Positions 34,845 to 43,008 of a DNA stretch of 64,000 bases are shown piece after piece. Each line of letters opens with the position of its first letter. The stretch's first letter is position 1. Under the pieces are notes generated by a model. That model worked only from the letters and a program-made list of their open reading frames with translations. It did no database searches and had not been told where the DNA came from. The position numbers and the translations under genes were made by a program. Origin of the DNA: Thermogemmatispora sp042408965 (GTDB lineage Bacteria; Chloroflexota; Ktedonobacteria; Ktedonobacterales; Ktedonobacteraceae); the NCBI GenBank assembly GCA_042408965.1, contig JBHOQN010000089.1, forward strand, positions 62,001 through 126,000. The letters are read 5' to 3'.

Positions 34845-36158
34845 ATGAGCATCCCTCTGCTGGAGAGCTACGCCGTTCTTTTCCTGGTGATCGCGTTGCT
34901 CACTATCCTGGTGACCCGCTGGACAGCGGTACCCTACACGCTGGGACTGGTCATCGTGGGGCTGACGCTGAGCATGCTGGGACTCCTGCCGGCCGTCCAT
35001 CTGGAGCCAGCACTGGTACTCTTCGTCTTCTTGCCAGCGCTGCTGTTCGAGGGTGCCTGGTCGCTCAAGTGGCGGTTGCTCAGAGCCGAGTGGCGTAGCA
35101 TCTTCTTTCTGGCAGGGCCGGGTCTGCTCCTCTCACTGGTGATCATCGCCATTATCCTGCACCTGCTGGAAGGCCTGGACTGGGGCGTCGCCTTCTTGCT
35201 CGCGGCTATCCTCTCGCCAACCGATCCCGTGGCGGTCCTGAGCCTCTTTCGCCAGCTGCATGTCGACGAGCGGCTCGCAGTCATCATCGAGGGCGAGAGC
35301 CTCTTCAACGATGGCGTGGCTGGCTCCCTCTATCAGGCCTTCGTGGCAGCCGTTCTGCTCTCTCTGCAGGGCACCACCCCGGGGGGTCTGGGCTCGCTGG
35401 GCGCAGGTCTGCTGCTCTTCCTCTTCGAAGCCGGTGGCGGGCTCGCTCTCGGCCTCGCTGGAGGCTGGCTGATGAGCCGTATCGTCAGGTGGATCGATGA
35501 TCCGCTCATCGAGACGACGATCACGATCATCACAGCCTATGGCATCTATCTGCTGGCGGACCGCCTCCATCTCTCGGCGATCATCGCCGTGATCAGCGCC
35601 GGCCTGGTGCTGGGCAACTACGGGCGCGCGCTGGGCATGGCTGAGACCACCAGTCAGGCGGTGGAGCACTTCTGGAGCGTTATCGCCTTTGTCGCCAACG
35701 CCCTGCTCTTCCTGCTCGTCGGCGTCCAGCTCAATCCTCTGGCCCTGCTGCCCTTGCCCGGAGGGGTCGCGACCGGGCTGCTGAGCGCGGCGCTGGCGAT
35801 AGGGGTGGTGCTGCTGGCACGCCTCATGCTGGTGCTGGCGCTGGCCGCGCGCTCGTTGCTCACCATTCCGGTGCTGGATCGCGGCGGCGGCCCCGGACAA
35901 TGCATTCCACGCTCCTGGCGGCTGATCATCTTCTGGGGTGGCCTGCGCGGGGCGCTCTCTCTGGCCCTGGCGCTGGCGCTGCCCTCCACGCTCCCGCAGC
36001 GCTCCCTGCTGCTGCTCTCCACTGGCTCCGTCGTGCTCTTTACGCTACTCGTTCAAGGGATCAGCATGCGCTGGCTGCTCCAGCGGCTGCTCTCGACACG
36101 CGGCACACCACCGCCAGATGCAGAGGAGGCCACCGAGATGAGCGGCAGCCTCCTCTGA
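34845..36158 (+). CDS. CPA1-family Na+/H+ antiporter
   Basis: 437 residues with about 12 membrane helices. The ion-binding motif LSPTDPVAV and the following EGESLFNDGVA are diagnostic for CPA1 (NhaP/NHE-like) cation/proton antiporters. It exchanges cytoplasmic Na+ or K+ for protons, for pH and salt homeostasis. The C-terminal tail is short (about 20 residues), with no RCK or cyclic-nucleotide domain, so control is likely at expression. A strong AAGGAGGT 5 nt before the ATG at 34845 fixes the start and rules out the longer frame from 34758, which would lie inside the leader hairpins. Confidence 0.93.
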   Translation: MSIPLLESYAVLFLVIALLTILVTRWTAVPYTLGLVIVGLTLSMLGLLPAVHLEPALVLFVFLPALLFEGAWSLKWRLLRAEWRSIFFLAGPGLLLSLVIIAIILHLLEGLDWGVAFLLAAILSPTDPVAVLSLFRQLHVDERLAVIIEGESLFNDGVAGSLYQAFVAAVLLSLQGTTPGGLGSLGAGLLLFLFEAGGGLALGLAGGWLMSRIVRWIDDPLIETTITIITAYGIYLLADRLHLSAIIAVISAGLVLGNYGRALGMAETTSQAVEHFWSVIAFVANALLFLLVGVQLNPLALLPLPGGVATGLLSAALAIGVVLLARLMLVLALAARSLLTIPVLDRGGGPGQCIPRSWRLIIFWGGLRGALSLALALALPSTLPQRSLLLLSTGSVVLFTLLVQGISMRWLLQRLLSTRGTPPPDAEEATEMSGSLL

Positions 36159-36276
36159 CCCTGCAGGTCACAGCTTCTTCCCCGCCGACCAGGCCTGACC
36201 AGCCAGAGAGAGCAAGACACACCCTCGTCTCCTCGCGCACCCTGGCCTCCTCCCGGCACGGCTGCCAGCAGAGAGG

Positions 36277-36804
36277 CTACTTCACATTGATGGTGAAGGA
36301 GAGCTGCAAGACGTACTGGGGACAGGCCTGGTTCGGCTTGCACAGGGCCTGGGCGGTAAAGATGAGACTGGTCTGCCCTGTACCCTGGGCAACGAAGCGC
36401 CAGACGCAGACCTTGGCCGACTGCAGAGCGTAGCCGGAGGGCTGCTGCATCTCCAGCACTCCCTGAGAGCCAGAGGGATTATACCAGCGCTGCCCGAACG
36501 GCAGCTCGAAGATGACGGTATCGCCCTTGCGCACGGTAATGGTCTGCTGATTCTGCGAGGCTTTGACAACCACTGCAGAGCCGCCAGGGGCACTGTTGAC
36601 AACAACGTCGCTCGGACAGCCGTGACTGGTCCCGTAGCCTTTCACGCTCGTCGGGGTCGCCGTGGGCGCGGGAGATGAAGAGCTGGCTCCGCTTCCGGTA
36701 CTCGTCGAGCTGTTGCCACAGGCAGCCAGCGTCAGGGCCGCCAGCAAAGCAACAGTAATCGCAAACCAGAATGAGCCGCATCGAATCCCATAAGCCTTAC
36801 GCAT
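36277..36804 (-). CDS. Secreted lipoprotein with possible Ig-like (chagasin-type) domain
   Basis: 175 residues. A signal peptide ends in the lipobox LAAC, then a Ser/Thr/Pro-rich linker. The globular part has ITVRKGDTVIFELP, WYNPSG and VCVWRFVAQGTGQTSLIFTAQ, with four cysteines likely paired outside the cell. The GDT..LP and W-F-A-G-T-L-F pattern recalls chagasin-like (I42) cysteine protease inhibitors or generic Ig-fold lipoproteins, but the family call is tentative. It is convergent with the antiporter gene. Confidence 0.7.
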   Translation of the reverse strand: MRKAYGIRCGSFWFAITVALLAALTLAACGNSSTSTGSGASSSSPAPTATPTSVKGYGTSHGCPSDVVVNSAPGGSAVVVKASQNQQTITVRKGDTVIFELPFGQRWYNPSGSQGVLEMQQPSGYALQSAKVCVWRFVAQGTGQTSLIFTAQALCKPNQACPQYVLQLSFTINVK

Positions 36805-37026
36805 TCGCTCACTCCTTGACTGGTGATCTATTTTCAGCGCTCTGATTCATCTGTCTCACTCAGGGTACGGACCCTTACCCCTGTTCATGCACTCTAGAGA
36901 CGCGAAGCAGGCTGAAAAAGTTCCCGCCGCTCGGCTGGTAGCCAGACGCGGAGCGGCACGCATGAGGAGGCGCACAACGCTGCATCAGACCACAACGTGG
37001 GATCCGGCGACCTGCTTCACCAGAAA

Positions 37027-37647
37027 TTAACGCAGAGCAGCCGGCCTTCTAGCGCTCTGTGCGGCCAGCATCACCAGGAGCTCCTCCGCATCGGAGAGGA
37101 AGCGCCGCGCTGGCAGCACCTGATGGACCAGACCCAGGCGGAAGGCCTCCGCCGCCTTCACCGTTTCACCGGTGAGAATCAGGCGCATGGTGGCATGATA
37201 GCCAATGAGGGAGGGGAAATAGGCCGCCGCTACCGGGGGAAAAACACCGAGCGTGATTTCGGGCAGCCCGAAGACAGCATCATCGCGGGCGATCACCGTA
37301 TCGCAGAGCGCAGCCAGCTCGCAGCCGCCACCAAGGGCATAGCCCTTGACCAGAGCCACCGAGGGAATGCCCTGGGAGCGTAGCTCCTCAAAGGCCGCGC
37401 AGTTGTCATAAACAGCGCGCAACATCTCGCGCTCGCGCCCATCAAGATGATCACGAATATCGACGCCTGCACTGAAGGCGCGCTCACCCGCCCCCGTCAC
37501 GACCAGGAGCCGTGGCGGCCTCTGCAGAGCACCGCGCATGGCATGCGTCAGCTCGTCAAGCGTTTGAGTGGTTACAATATTGAGCGGAGGGCGGTCCAGG
37601 ATCAACCAGAGCATACCATCGCGCTGGCGAATATGCACATCCGACAT
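37027..37647 (-). CDS. Enoyl-CoA hydratase/isomerase family protein (short)
   Basis: 206 residues of crotonase fold: oxyanion-hole segments GERAFSAGVDIRDH and KGYALGGGCELAALCD, then GLPEITLGVFPP. The first catalytic Glu position of hydratases (GGGCE) is present; the second falls in LPEITLG. It is about 50 residues shorter than usual at the C-terminus, ending SARRPAALR, and so lacks part of the trimerisation helices. It may still fold, or be a decayed copy. A minus-strand TGGTATACT just upstream (around 37694-37702) gives it its own promoter. Confidence 0.85.
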   Translation of the reverse strand: MSDVHIRQRDGMLWLILDRPPLNIVTTQTLDELTHAMRGALQRPPRLLVVTGAGERAFSAGVDIRDHLDGREREMLRAVYDNCAAFEELRSQGIPSVALVKGYALGGGCELAALCDTVIARDDAVFGLPEITLGVFPPVAAAYFPSLIGYHATMRLILTGETVKAAEAFRLGLVHQVLPARRFLSDAEELLVMLAAQSARRPAALR

Positions 37648-37948
37648 GAACCTCCATGCTCCTCTCTCGCATCCGCGTACGGTCTACAGAGGAGCAGTAT
37701 ACCACATCCAGCGCGCAGGTGACTACCTCCCACTGCTCCCGGCTCTCCACGCTCCCCTCCTTCAGGCACCTTTGGCGGCGGTCGCTCTTCCCTCCCCTGC
37801 GGTCCCCGGTCAGCGTCGCGGGCAGGCGTCGTAGTCGACACCTGCCCGTTTTACTCACCACGCCGCAAGAGATCGCACCGGCTCCGCGACGCTCGCTTCG
37901 TGTCATCGGCCCGGGGGCCGGAGACTGGCAGGAAGAGCGGATGCCTGC
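37648..37948. other. Gap between two crotonase genes
   Basis: It contains the minus-strand extended -10 of the downstream crotonase and a strong plus-strand terminator hairpin. No gene is convincing on either strand. Confidence 0.45.
37819..37852 (+). terminator. Plus-strand intrinsic terminator without an obvious gene
   Basis: CGGGCAGGCGTCG (37819-37831) pairs with CGACACCTGCCCG (37836-37848) at 12 of 13 positions around a TAGT loop, followed by TTTT. Both flanking genes are on the minus strand; there the hairpin has no U-run after it. Confidence 0.6.
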
Positions 37949-38752
37949 TCAGCGACCCACGAAATGCTTCTCCTGACGCTTCTCGAGATAGGCCGCCAGA
38001 CCCTCCCTGGCATCTTCACTCTGGAAGCAGAGCTGCTGCAGTTCGCGCTCAATCGCCAGGCCCTCGGCGAGAGCCACCTCGGCGCCCGACTGCACCGCGC
38101 GCTTGATACGGCCAATCGTGCGCGAGGCGCTGTTGGGCGGACAGAACTTCCTGGCATACTCCATGACCTGCTCCCAGAAGTTCTCCGACTCGTAGACATA
38201 GTTCACCAGGCCCAGCTCCTGCGCCTCCTCGAAGCTGATCAGCTTGCCCTCGCTCATCAGCTCGATGGCCTTGTTCTTCGGCAGCGCGCGCGCCATGCGC
38301 TGCGTGCCGCCCGTGCCAGGAAGGACCCCCAGCGAGACCTCAGGCAGACCGATACGGCCAGCGTTGCGCCGCGCAATGCGAATATCGCAGGCCAGAGCAA
38401 TCTCCAGACCACCGCCGACCGTGTGCCCGTTCAGTGCGGCAATCACCAGCTTGGGCGTCTGCTCCAGACGCAGCAGCGTCTCGTTGGCATGCAGACAGAA
38501 ATAGTACTTATAGGTCGGCGTGACACTATTGAGCATGCTGATGTCGGCGCCAGCGCAGAAGAAACGCTCGCCCGCCCCCCGCAGCACCAGCACATGAACC
38601 TGCTCATCGAAGCGCGCCCGCAAGATCGCCTCATCGAGCTGGCGCATCATCTCGTAGCTGTAGGTATTGGCTGGCGGATTTGTCAGCTCAATGATGGCCA
38701 CTCCATCGGTCACGCTGTAGTTCACCAGTGTACGCTCTGTCGTCATAGTCAT
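37949..38752 (-). CDS. Enoyl-CoA hydratase/isomerase, paa-operon crotonase
   Basis: 267 residues, full-length crotonase. Motifs: GERFFCAGADIS, LNGHTVGGGLEIALACD and GLPEVSLGVLPGTGG. The GLE and LPE positions supply the oxyanion hole and catalytic Glu region. It is the last gene of the paaA-D-B-C-zinc-ribbon operon and overlaps the zinc-ribbon gene by 4 nt (ATGA), so it probably performs the PaaF hydratase or PaaG isomerase step of the phenylacetate pathway. AAGGAAGG lies 6 nt before the ATG. Confidence 0.9.
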   Translation of the reverse strand: MTMTTERTLVNYSVTDGVAIIELTNPPANTYSYEMMRQLDEAILRARFDEQVHVLVLRGAGERFFCAGADISMLNSVTPTYKYYFCLHANETLLRLEQTPKLVIAALNGHTVGGGLEIALACDIRIARRNAGRIGLPEVSLGVLPGTGGTQRMARALPKNKAIELMSEGKLISFEEAQELGLVNYVYESENFWEQVMEYARKFCPPNSASRTIGRIKRAVQSGAEVALAEGLAIERELQQLCFQSEDAREGLAAYLEKRQEKHFVGR

Positions 38753-38976
38753 GCTAAGCCTTCCTTTCTGACAGGCGAAGAGAGCTTCGCCCGCGCGTCT
38801 TCCAGAACATCATCACCCTTGATATGTTCAAAAGGCGTGTGGCAGGAATGACAATAATACTGTGCAGTTAACAGTTGCTGGCCGAAGAGCGAAAAGAGTT
38901 CGGTCTCCACGGAGCCACAAAATGGGCAGCGTGGGCCCCTCTGTGGCCTCGGTTCCTCAGAACCATGGTACGTCAT
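38749..38976 (-). CDS. Zinc-ribbon protein equal to the PaaD C-terminal domain
   Basis: 75 residues with CPFCGS...TELFSLFGQQLLTAQYYCHSC and PFEHIKG split around two CxxC knuckles. This matches the C-terminal zinc ribbon that in E. coli PaaD follows the DUF59 domain on the same chain (CPRC...FG...C..CxxPFDYFK pattern). Here it is a separate gene located after paaC. It overlaps both neighbours by 4 nt (ATGA on each side), which shows it is an integral operon member. It probably works with the separate DUF59 protein in iron or Fe-S maturation of the epoxidase. Confidence 0.82.
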   Translation of the reverse strand: MTYHGSEEPRPQRGPRCPFCGSVETELFSLFGQQLLTAQYYCHSCHTPFEHIKGDDVLEDARAKLSSPVRKEGLA

Positions 38977-39758
38977 GATCTCGCTCCCCCTGCCTCGGCG
39001 GTCTGCAGACGCCGCCCCTCGGCATCCCAGCGCTCCCAGGGCAGCGCATGGGCCGGCTGCCAGCGTTTCGTCAGGACATCGAAGGTGACGGGCATGGTGA
39101 TGTCCAGTCCCTGGAGCACGGGCATCACGTGCTGCAGATAGCGGCTGCGCAGCTCGGCCGGCACTGCGTCGATGATGCCCTCCTGATAGAGCTGACCCAT
39201 CACTGGATCATCGTCGGGGCCGAACCAGCAGAGCGTTTCCTCCCAGAGACGCTGCAGGGCGGCCAGCAGCGCCTCGCGCACCGCGCCGCCGGCCAGAGCC
39301 AGACGCCGCACCCAGCCCTCCGCGTGCGCGCTATGGATGCGCTCCTCCTGCACGATCTTGCGTGCCCGCTGGCGCAGCGGCTCGTAGCTGGACTGCTGCG
39401 CCGCCTCAAAGAAGGTTGTCAGCGCAGCGTCGAGGAGAAAATTTGTGGCCACAAAATCCGACCAGCCGGCAAACTCGTGGTCCAGAAAGGCCAGGTGGTA
39501 GTGCAGCGTGCGCGTCTCCGGCTCAACCTGGCGCGGATCACGCTCGGCCTGGGCGAAATCCTCCAGCAGAGGATACAGGGTGCGTGCATGGCCGATCTCA
39601 TCCTGCGTCATGGCGGCGGCAGCCACCGCGGCCTCCAGCGCAGGTGCACCATTGGCCCAGTAGGCGTAGCGCCGGCCCATCGCCTGTTTGTTATCTGCCA
39701 GGGACGAAAGCACGGCGAAGAGCGCCGCGTGATCGATACGGGCGACAGTACCTGTCAT
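38973..39758 (-). CDS. paaC: Phenylacetyl-CoA epoxidase subunit PaaC-like
   Basis: 261 residues, ferritin-like helical bundle. LADNKQAMGRRYAYW and TQDEIGHARTLYPLL resemble PaaC, the structural partner of the catalytic PaaA in the 1,2-phenylacetyl-CoA epoxidase. Both ExxH-type iron-ligand motifs are retained (DEIGH and EERIH), whereas enterobacterial PaaC is described as lacking a diiron site. Start at 39758 (MTGTVARIDH) follows GGAGACCAAG at ideal spacing. It lies in the operon after paaB (74-nt gap) and overlaps the zinc-ribbon gene by 4 nt. Confidence 0.88.
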   Translation of the reverse strand: MTGTVARIDHAALFAVLSSLADNKQAMGRRYAYWANGAPALEAAVAAAAMTQDEIGHARTLYPLLEDFAQAERDPRQVEPETRTLHYHLAFLDHEFAGWSDFVATNFLLDAALTTFFEAAQQSSYEPLRQRARKIVQEERIHSAHAEGWVRRLALAGGAVREALLAALQRLWEETLCWFGPDDDPVMGQLYQEGIIDAVPAELRSRYLQHVMPVLQGLDITMPVTFDVLTKRWQPAHALPWERWDAEGRRLQTAEAGGARS

Positions 39759-39832
39759 CTTGGTCTCCATCCTCGGGGGGACACGGCTCCGCAAGCTCGC
39801 TGGCTGCCAGAGGCCCCCCTGGTCCTCAGAGG

Positions 39833-40072
39833 TTATGGGGCAATCACTGTGACAATGCAGTCGCGCGGCACCAGCACCATTTCGATCCAGGAAAACTCAT
39901 CATAGATGCTGCGCGCATAGACCCGGGCCAGCTCTACATCGTCGGCCATCACATTGCCGATCTCATGCAGCGGCTCATCATACTTGCGGCGCGCATAGAC
40001 ATGCCAGATGCGATGCTCATTGAGCGCCTCGCGCCGCGTTTGCTCGCCCTGGGTGGTCTCCTGTCTGTTCAT
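39833..40072 (-). CDS. paaB: Phenylacetyl-CoA epoxidase subunit PaaB
   Basis: 79 residues. NEHRIWHVYARRKYDEPLHEIG and YARSIYDEFSWIEMVLVPR are typical of PaaB, the small subunit that bridges PaaAC heterodimers. It starts at ATG 40072, overlapping the stop of paaD by 4 nt (ATGA); the longer frame upstream is the paaD region. It is slightly shorter than the E. coli protein, mainly at the C-terminus. Confidence 0.88.
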   Translation of the reverse strand: MNRQETTQGEQTRREALNEHRIWHVYARRKYDEPLHEIGNVMADDVELARVYARSIYDEFSWIEMVLVPRDCIVTVIAP

Positions 40073-40422
40073 GCTGAAATCCCCCATGTACGCATGATGT
40101 CGATACCCTCCTCGCTCAGGCGGGCCCGGCTCCATACCGGGTCCCAGACAACCTCAATGCGTACCTCGCGCACCCCCGGCTCGCGCAGCAGGCGTGCGCG
40201 GATGTCCTCCATGATGAAGTCCATCGCCGGGCAGCCCATGGCGGTAAAGGTCAGTCGTACCTCGACAACGCCAGCTTGCTGTTTCAGGTCGACGATCAGG
40301 CCCATATCCACCACACTGATGGGGATCTCTGGATCAGTGACCTCGCGTAGAGCATCCCACAGCGCCGGACAGGAGGGATCATCAGCAGGATGTGTGCGCA
40401 GCGATGGATAGACCGTGGTCAT
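40069..40422 (-). CDS. paaD: PaaD N-terminal half: DUF59/MIP18 protein
   Basis: 117 residues. LREVTDPEIPISVVDMGLIVDL and LTFTAMGCPAMDFI with the conserved cysteine are hallmarks of MIP18/SufT-like iron-sulfur assembly proteins and of the PaaD N-terminus. PaaD is needed to make active epoxidase. The protein ends before any zinc ribbon; that domain is encoded separately at 38749-38976. It overlaps paaA and paaB by 4 nt each, indicating tight translational coupling. Confidence 0.88.
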   Translation of the reverse strand: MTTVYPSLRTHPADDPSCPALWDALREVTDPEIPISVVDMGLIVDLKQQAGVVEVRLTFTAMGCPAMDFIMEDIRARLLREPGVREVRIEVVWDPVWSRARLSEEGIDIMRTWGISA

Positions 40423-41420
40423 GCGCTCTGCTCCAGCAAGCGTAGCATCTCGCGCTTGCCGCGCTGGATCATGCCGACAAACTCCTCGTTGCTGGGTCCG
40501 CGGGCCTTCCAGCGCTTGAGCACGTCGTCCCAGCTACAGGGTCCGTCCTCCAGCAGCCAGCGCTTGGCACGCGCGTCAAAGTAGGCCGGGAAGGGACAAT
40601 CGAGCACGTACTTCTGCTGCTCCTGATCGTAGTGCGCCGGCACCGAGAGGTGCAGCTCTTCACACAAAGGCACGGCCGTCGACATCCAGATCTGCCGCAG
40701 CTCGTCGTTGCTATGTCCCTTGAAGCCGTACTCAAGCTGCTCGCCGTGCTTTTTGAGATCGTCTGGCAGGCCGAACCACTCGACGGTCAGCAGGAACATC
40801 CAGTCTACGGCGCGCTGTAGCTCCTCATGGCCACTCTGTGTCTGATTGAGACGCCGCATCCATTGCTCGCCATGTCGCAGGTGGAAGGTCTCTTCTTTAT
40901 CCACCTTGACCAGGGCGCGCTTCCAGGGGCCAAAGGTCGTGCTATGATACACATCGCTGAGCAGTACGTAGCCGGCGCGATCATAAAAGGCGTTGGCAAC
41001 AATCAGCTCCACCCAGCTATCCAGTGGAACGTCAAAGGCGTAGGGATACTTGAACTGGCGCGGGTCACGCTCAAAAATCAGGTGCTCGGTATCGACTCCC
41101 AGATCCCGTAGCAAGCGATAGGCGATATGCGCGTGCCCCAGCTCATCCTGAATGATGGCGACCGCCGACCCGAAGGCGTTGAGGGTCGGAGCGTGCACGG
41201 CGGCATGGTAATAGGCGGGAGCACTGATCAGCTCGGTGTCGGCAGACACGGTGAGAATACGCTTGATTCCCTCCAGATAGACCGGACTCATGTGCTCCAG
41301 CGATTCAACAAGCTGCTGTCGGCGAATGCGACTCAGCAGAGCCTCCTCGCTCTGCAGGGGTGGTGCGACCATAGCTCTGGCTCCTCGCTGTATGGACAAC
41401 TCCGTGAGTTTGACCACCAT
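40419..41420 (-). CDS. paaA: Phenylacetyl-CoA epoxidase catalytic subunit PaaA-like
   Basis: 333 residues. Diiron ligands lie in IIQDELGHAHIAY and VDKEETFHLRHGEQW (two ExxH motifs on antiparallel helices). The enzyme uses O2 to epoxidise the ring of phenylacetyl-CoA, receiving electrons from a PaaE reductase that is not in this window. It heads the minus-strand operon paaA-paaD-paaB-paaC-zinc ribbon-crotonase, a gene order different from the E. coli paaABCDE order. Promoter and a 22-bp palindrome lie directly upstream. Sequence is diverged enough from enterobacterial PaaA that another aryl-CoA substrate is possible. Confidence 0.86.
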   Translation of the reverse strand: MVVKLTELSIQRGARAMVAPPLQSEEALLSRIRRQQLVESLEHMSPVYLEGIKRILTVSADTELISAPAYYHAAVHAPTLNAFGSAVAIIQDELGHAHIAYRLLRDLGVDTEHLIFERDPRQFKYPYAFDVPLDSWVELIVANAFYDRAGYVLLSDVYHSTTFGPWKRALVKVDKEETFHLRHGEQWMRRLNQTQSGHEELQRAVDWMFLLTVEWFGLPDDLKKHGEQLEYGFKGHSNDELRQIWMSTAVPLCEELHLSVPAHYDQEQQKYVLDCPFPAYFDARAKRWLLEDGPCSWDDVLKRWKARGPSNEEFVGMIQRGKREMLRLLEQSA

Positions 41421-41440
41421 CTCTCTCTATCCTGGCCCTC

Positions 41441-41462
41441 CATATGTCCATATGGACATATG
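41441..41462. promoter_or_regulatory. 22-bp perfect palindrome, predicted paa operator
   Basis: CATATGTCCATATGGACATA plus TG (41441-41462) equals its own reverse complement over all 22 positions. It lies between the paaA promoter (-10 at 41478-41473) and the paaA ATG (41420), just after the predicted transcription start, an ideal roadblock site for a TetR-type PaaR regulator. Confidence 0.75.
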
Positions 41463-41472
41463 ACACAATCAC

Positions 41473-41501
41473 ATTGTACGTCGGCAATGGAGGAAAGTCA
41501 A
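41473..41501 (-). promoter_or_regulatory. paa operon promoter
   Basis: Minus-strand TTGACT (41501-41496), 17-nt spacer, TACAAT (41478-41473). Confidence 0.78.
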
Positions 41502-41530
41502 GATGAAACGCCGCGGACAGCGCGTGTTCT

Positions 41531-42823
41531 TCAGACAAGCAAGGGGGTATCGCCTACCAGTTCCTCGCGGCTCAGGGGGCCAATGGCCGCCACCGTCAAG
41601 GGATTGAGGGGCGAGAAGGCCCGCAGTACGCGCATCACCTGCTCATAAGTCACGGCATCGATGGCCTCCTTCACCTCCTGCGGGGTGCGCAGTTTGCGCT
41701 CATACCACCAGGAGCGGGCGTTGGCACTCATGCGTGAGCCGGAGCCTTCGCTGCGTAGAATATGCTCGCTCTTCAGCTGCACCCTGGCGCGTTCCAGCTC
41801 GTCCTCCGTCAGTCCCTCGGCCTCCAGTTTGCGCAGCTCGTTGATAATCACTCCCAGGCATTCGCGTCCCTGCTCCGGTGTGGTACCAGCGTAGATGCGC
41901 AGCGCCCCGATCGCTTTATTGCTGCTCAGGCCGGCGGAGACGCTGTAGACGAGGCCACGCTTCTCACGCACCTCAACGAAGAGGCGCGACGCCATATTGC
42001 CGCCGAAGGCCTCGCTGATAATCTGGGCTGCATAGTAGTCGGGATGCGTATAATTCGGGAAGGGTACCATCAGCCCCAGGTGCTCCTGTTTCCCCTCCTG
42101 ATGCTCCAGGACGACCGCATTGGTCGGAGTGGGATGCTGCTCTGGCGACGGCTCTGCCGCCCCCTGCCAGTCTCCGAACAGCTGCTCCACGCGGGCAATC
42201 ACGTGCTCCCAGTCGAAGTTACCCGCAATTGAGAGCAGCGTATTATTCGGGCGATAGCGCGCCGTCCAGAAAGCGAAGAGGTCCTGCCGCTGTAGCGCGC
42301 GCACGCTCTCGGCAGTGCCAAGTACCTGGCGCCCGAGGGCGCTGCCAGCGTAGAACTGCGCGCGGGCCAGATCGAAGATCCGGCTCATCGGCTCATCGTC
42401 GCGCCGGCGAATCTCCTGCAGCACGATGTTGCGCATCTGCTCCAGCTCGTCGCGGGGAAAGGTGGGTGTGAGCAGCACCTCACGGAAGAGATCGAGGGTG
42501 GCATCCAGCCTGGTGTTGACAATCTGCGCCCAGACCTGCGTCGTCTCGAGGGTCGTGCTGGTTCCCTTGCGCGCTCCCAGGGACTCGAAGGCTTCGTTGA
42601 GGCTGCGCGCATCCCTCTGCTCTGTTCCCTGAAAGAGCATGTACTCAAAGAGATGGGCCAGGCCAGCCTGTTCCTCTGGCTCATGAATGACAGCCGCGTC
42701 GAGCTGAAAGCCGAAAGTGACCGAGCGCAGGCTGGGCATATATTGCCCGATGATCTCCAGGCCATTGGAGAGACGATGGTAGGAGAAGCCTGGCGGCAAC
42801 GTAGCAGGCTGCTGATGTTCCAT
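41531..42823 (-). CDS. M16-family peptidase-like protein with altered zinc motif
   Basis: 430 residues, two M16 domains. The inverted zinc motif HxxEH, found in processing proteases, reads H-L-F-E-Y: GLAHLFEYMLFQGT (codon TAC where CAC would give His). The more distant Glu-rich helix ELEQMRNIVLQEI and the C-terminal REKRGLVYSV substrate-binding Arg-Tyr pair are intact. M16B proteins often work as pairs of one active and one inactive subunit; no partner is adjacent. The protein may be a non-catalytic subunit or bind zinc weakly through Tyr. No signal peptide. Start at 42823 follows AAAGGAACG. Confidence 0.88.
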   Translation of the reverse strand: MEHQQPATLPPGFSYHRLSNGLEIIGQYMPSLRSVTFGFQLDAAVIHEPEEQAGLAHLFEYMLFQGTEQRDARSLNEAFESLGARKGTSTTLETTQVWAQIVNTRLDATLDLFREVLLTPTFPRDELEQMRNIVLQEIRRRDDEPMSRIFDLARAQFYAGSALGRQVLGTAESVRALQRQDLFAFWTARYRPNNTLLSIAGNFDWEHVIARVEQLFGDWQGAAEPSPEQHPTPTNAVVLEHQEGKQEHLGLMVPFPNYTHPDYYAAQIISEAFGGNMASRLFVEVREKRGLVYSVSAGLSSNKAIGALRIYAGTTPEQGRECLGVIINELRKLEAEGLTEDELERARVQLKSEHILRSEGSGSRMSANARSWWYERKLRTPQEVKEAIDAVTYEQVMRVLRAFSPLNPLTVAAIGPLSREELVGDTPLLV

Positions 42824-43008
42824 ATATCGGTGACGTTCCTTTCCGAAGATAGAGGAGACGTGTGTCGTCGCTAAAGTCAGTATATCACAACAGGAGGTGT
42901 CTCCTCAGGCCGGCGCTGCACCGCCGCTCCGGGCGGGCAGGGAGCACGACCGCGGGGAGCGCCAGGGCCTGCTCTATGCTGCAGGTCCCGCCATGAGGGG
43001 AGTGAAGC

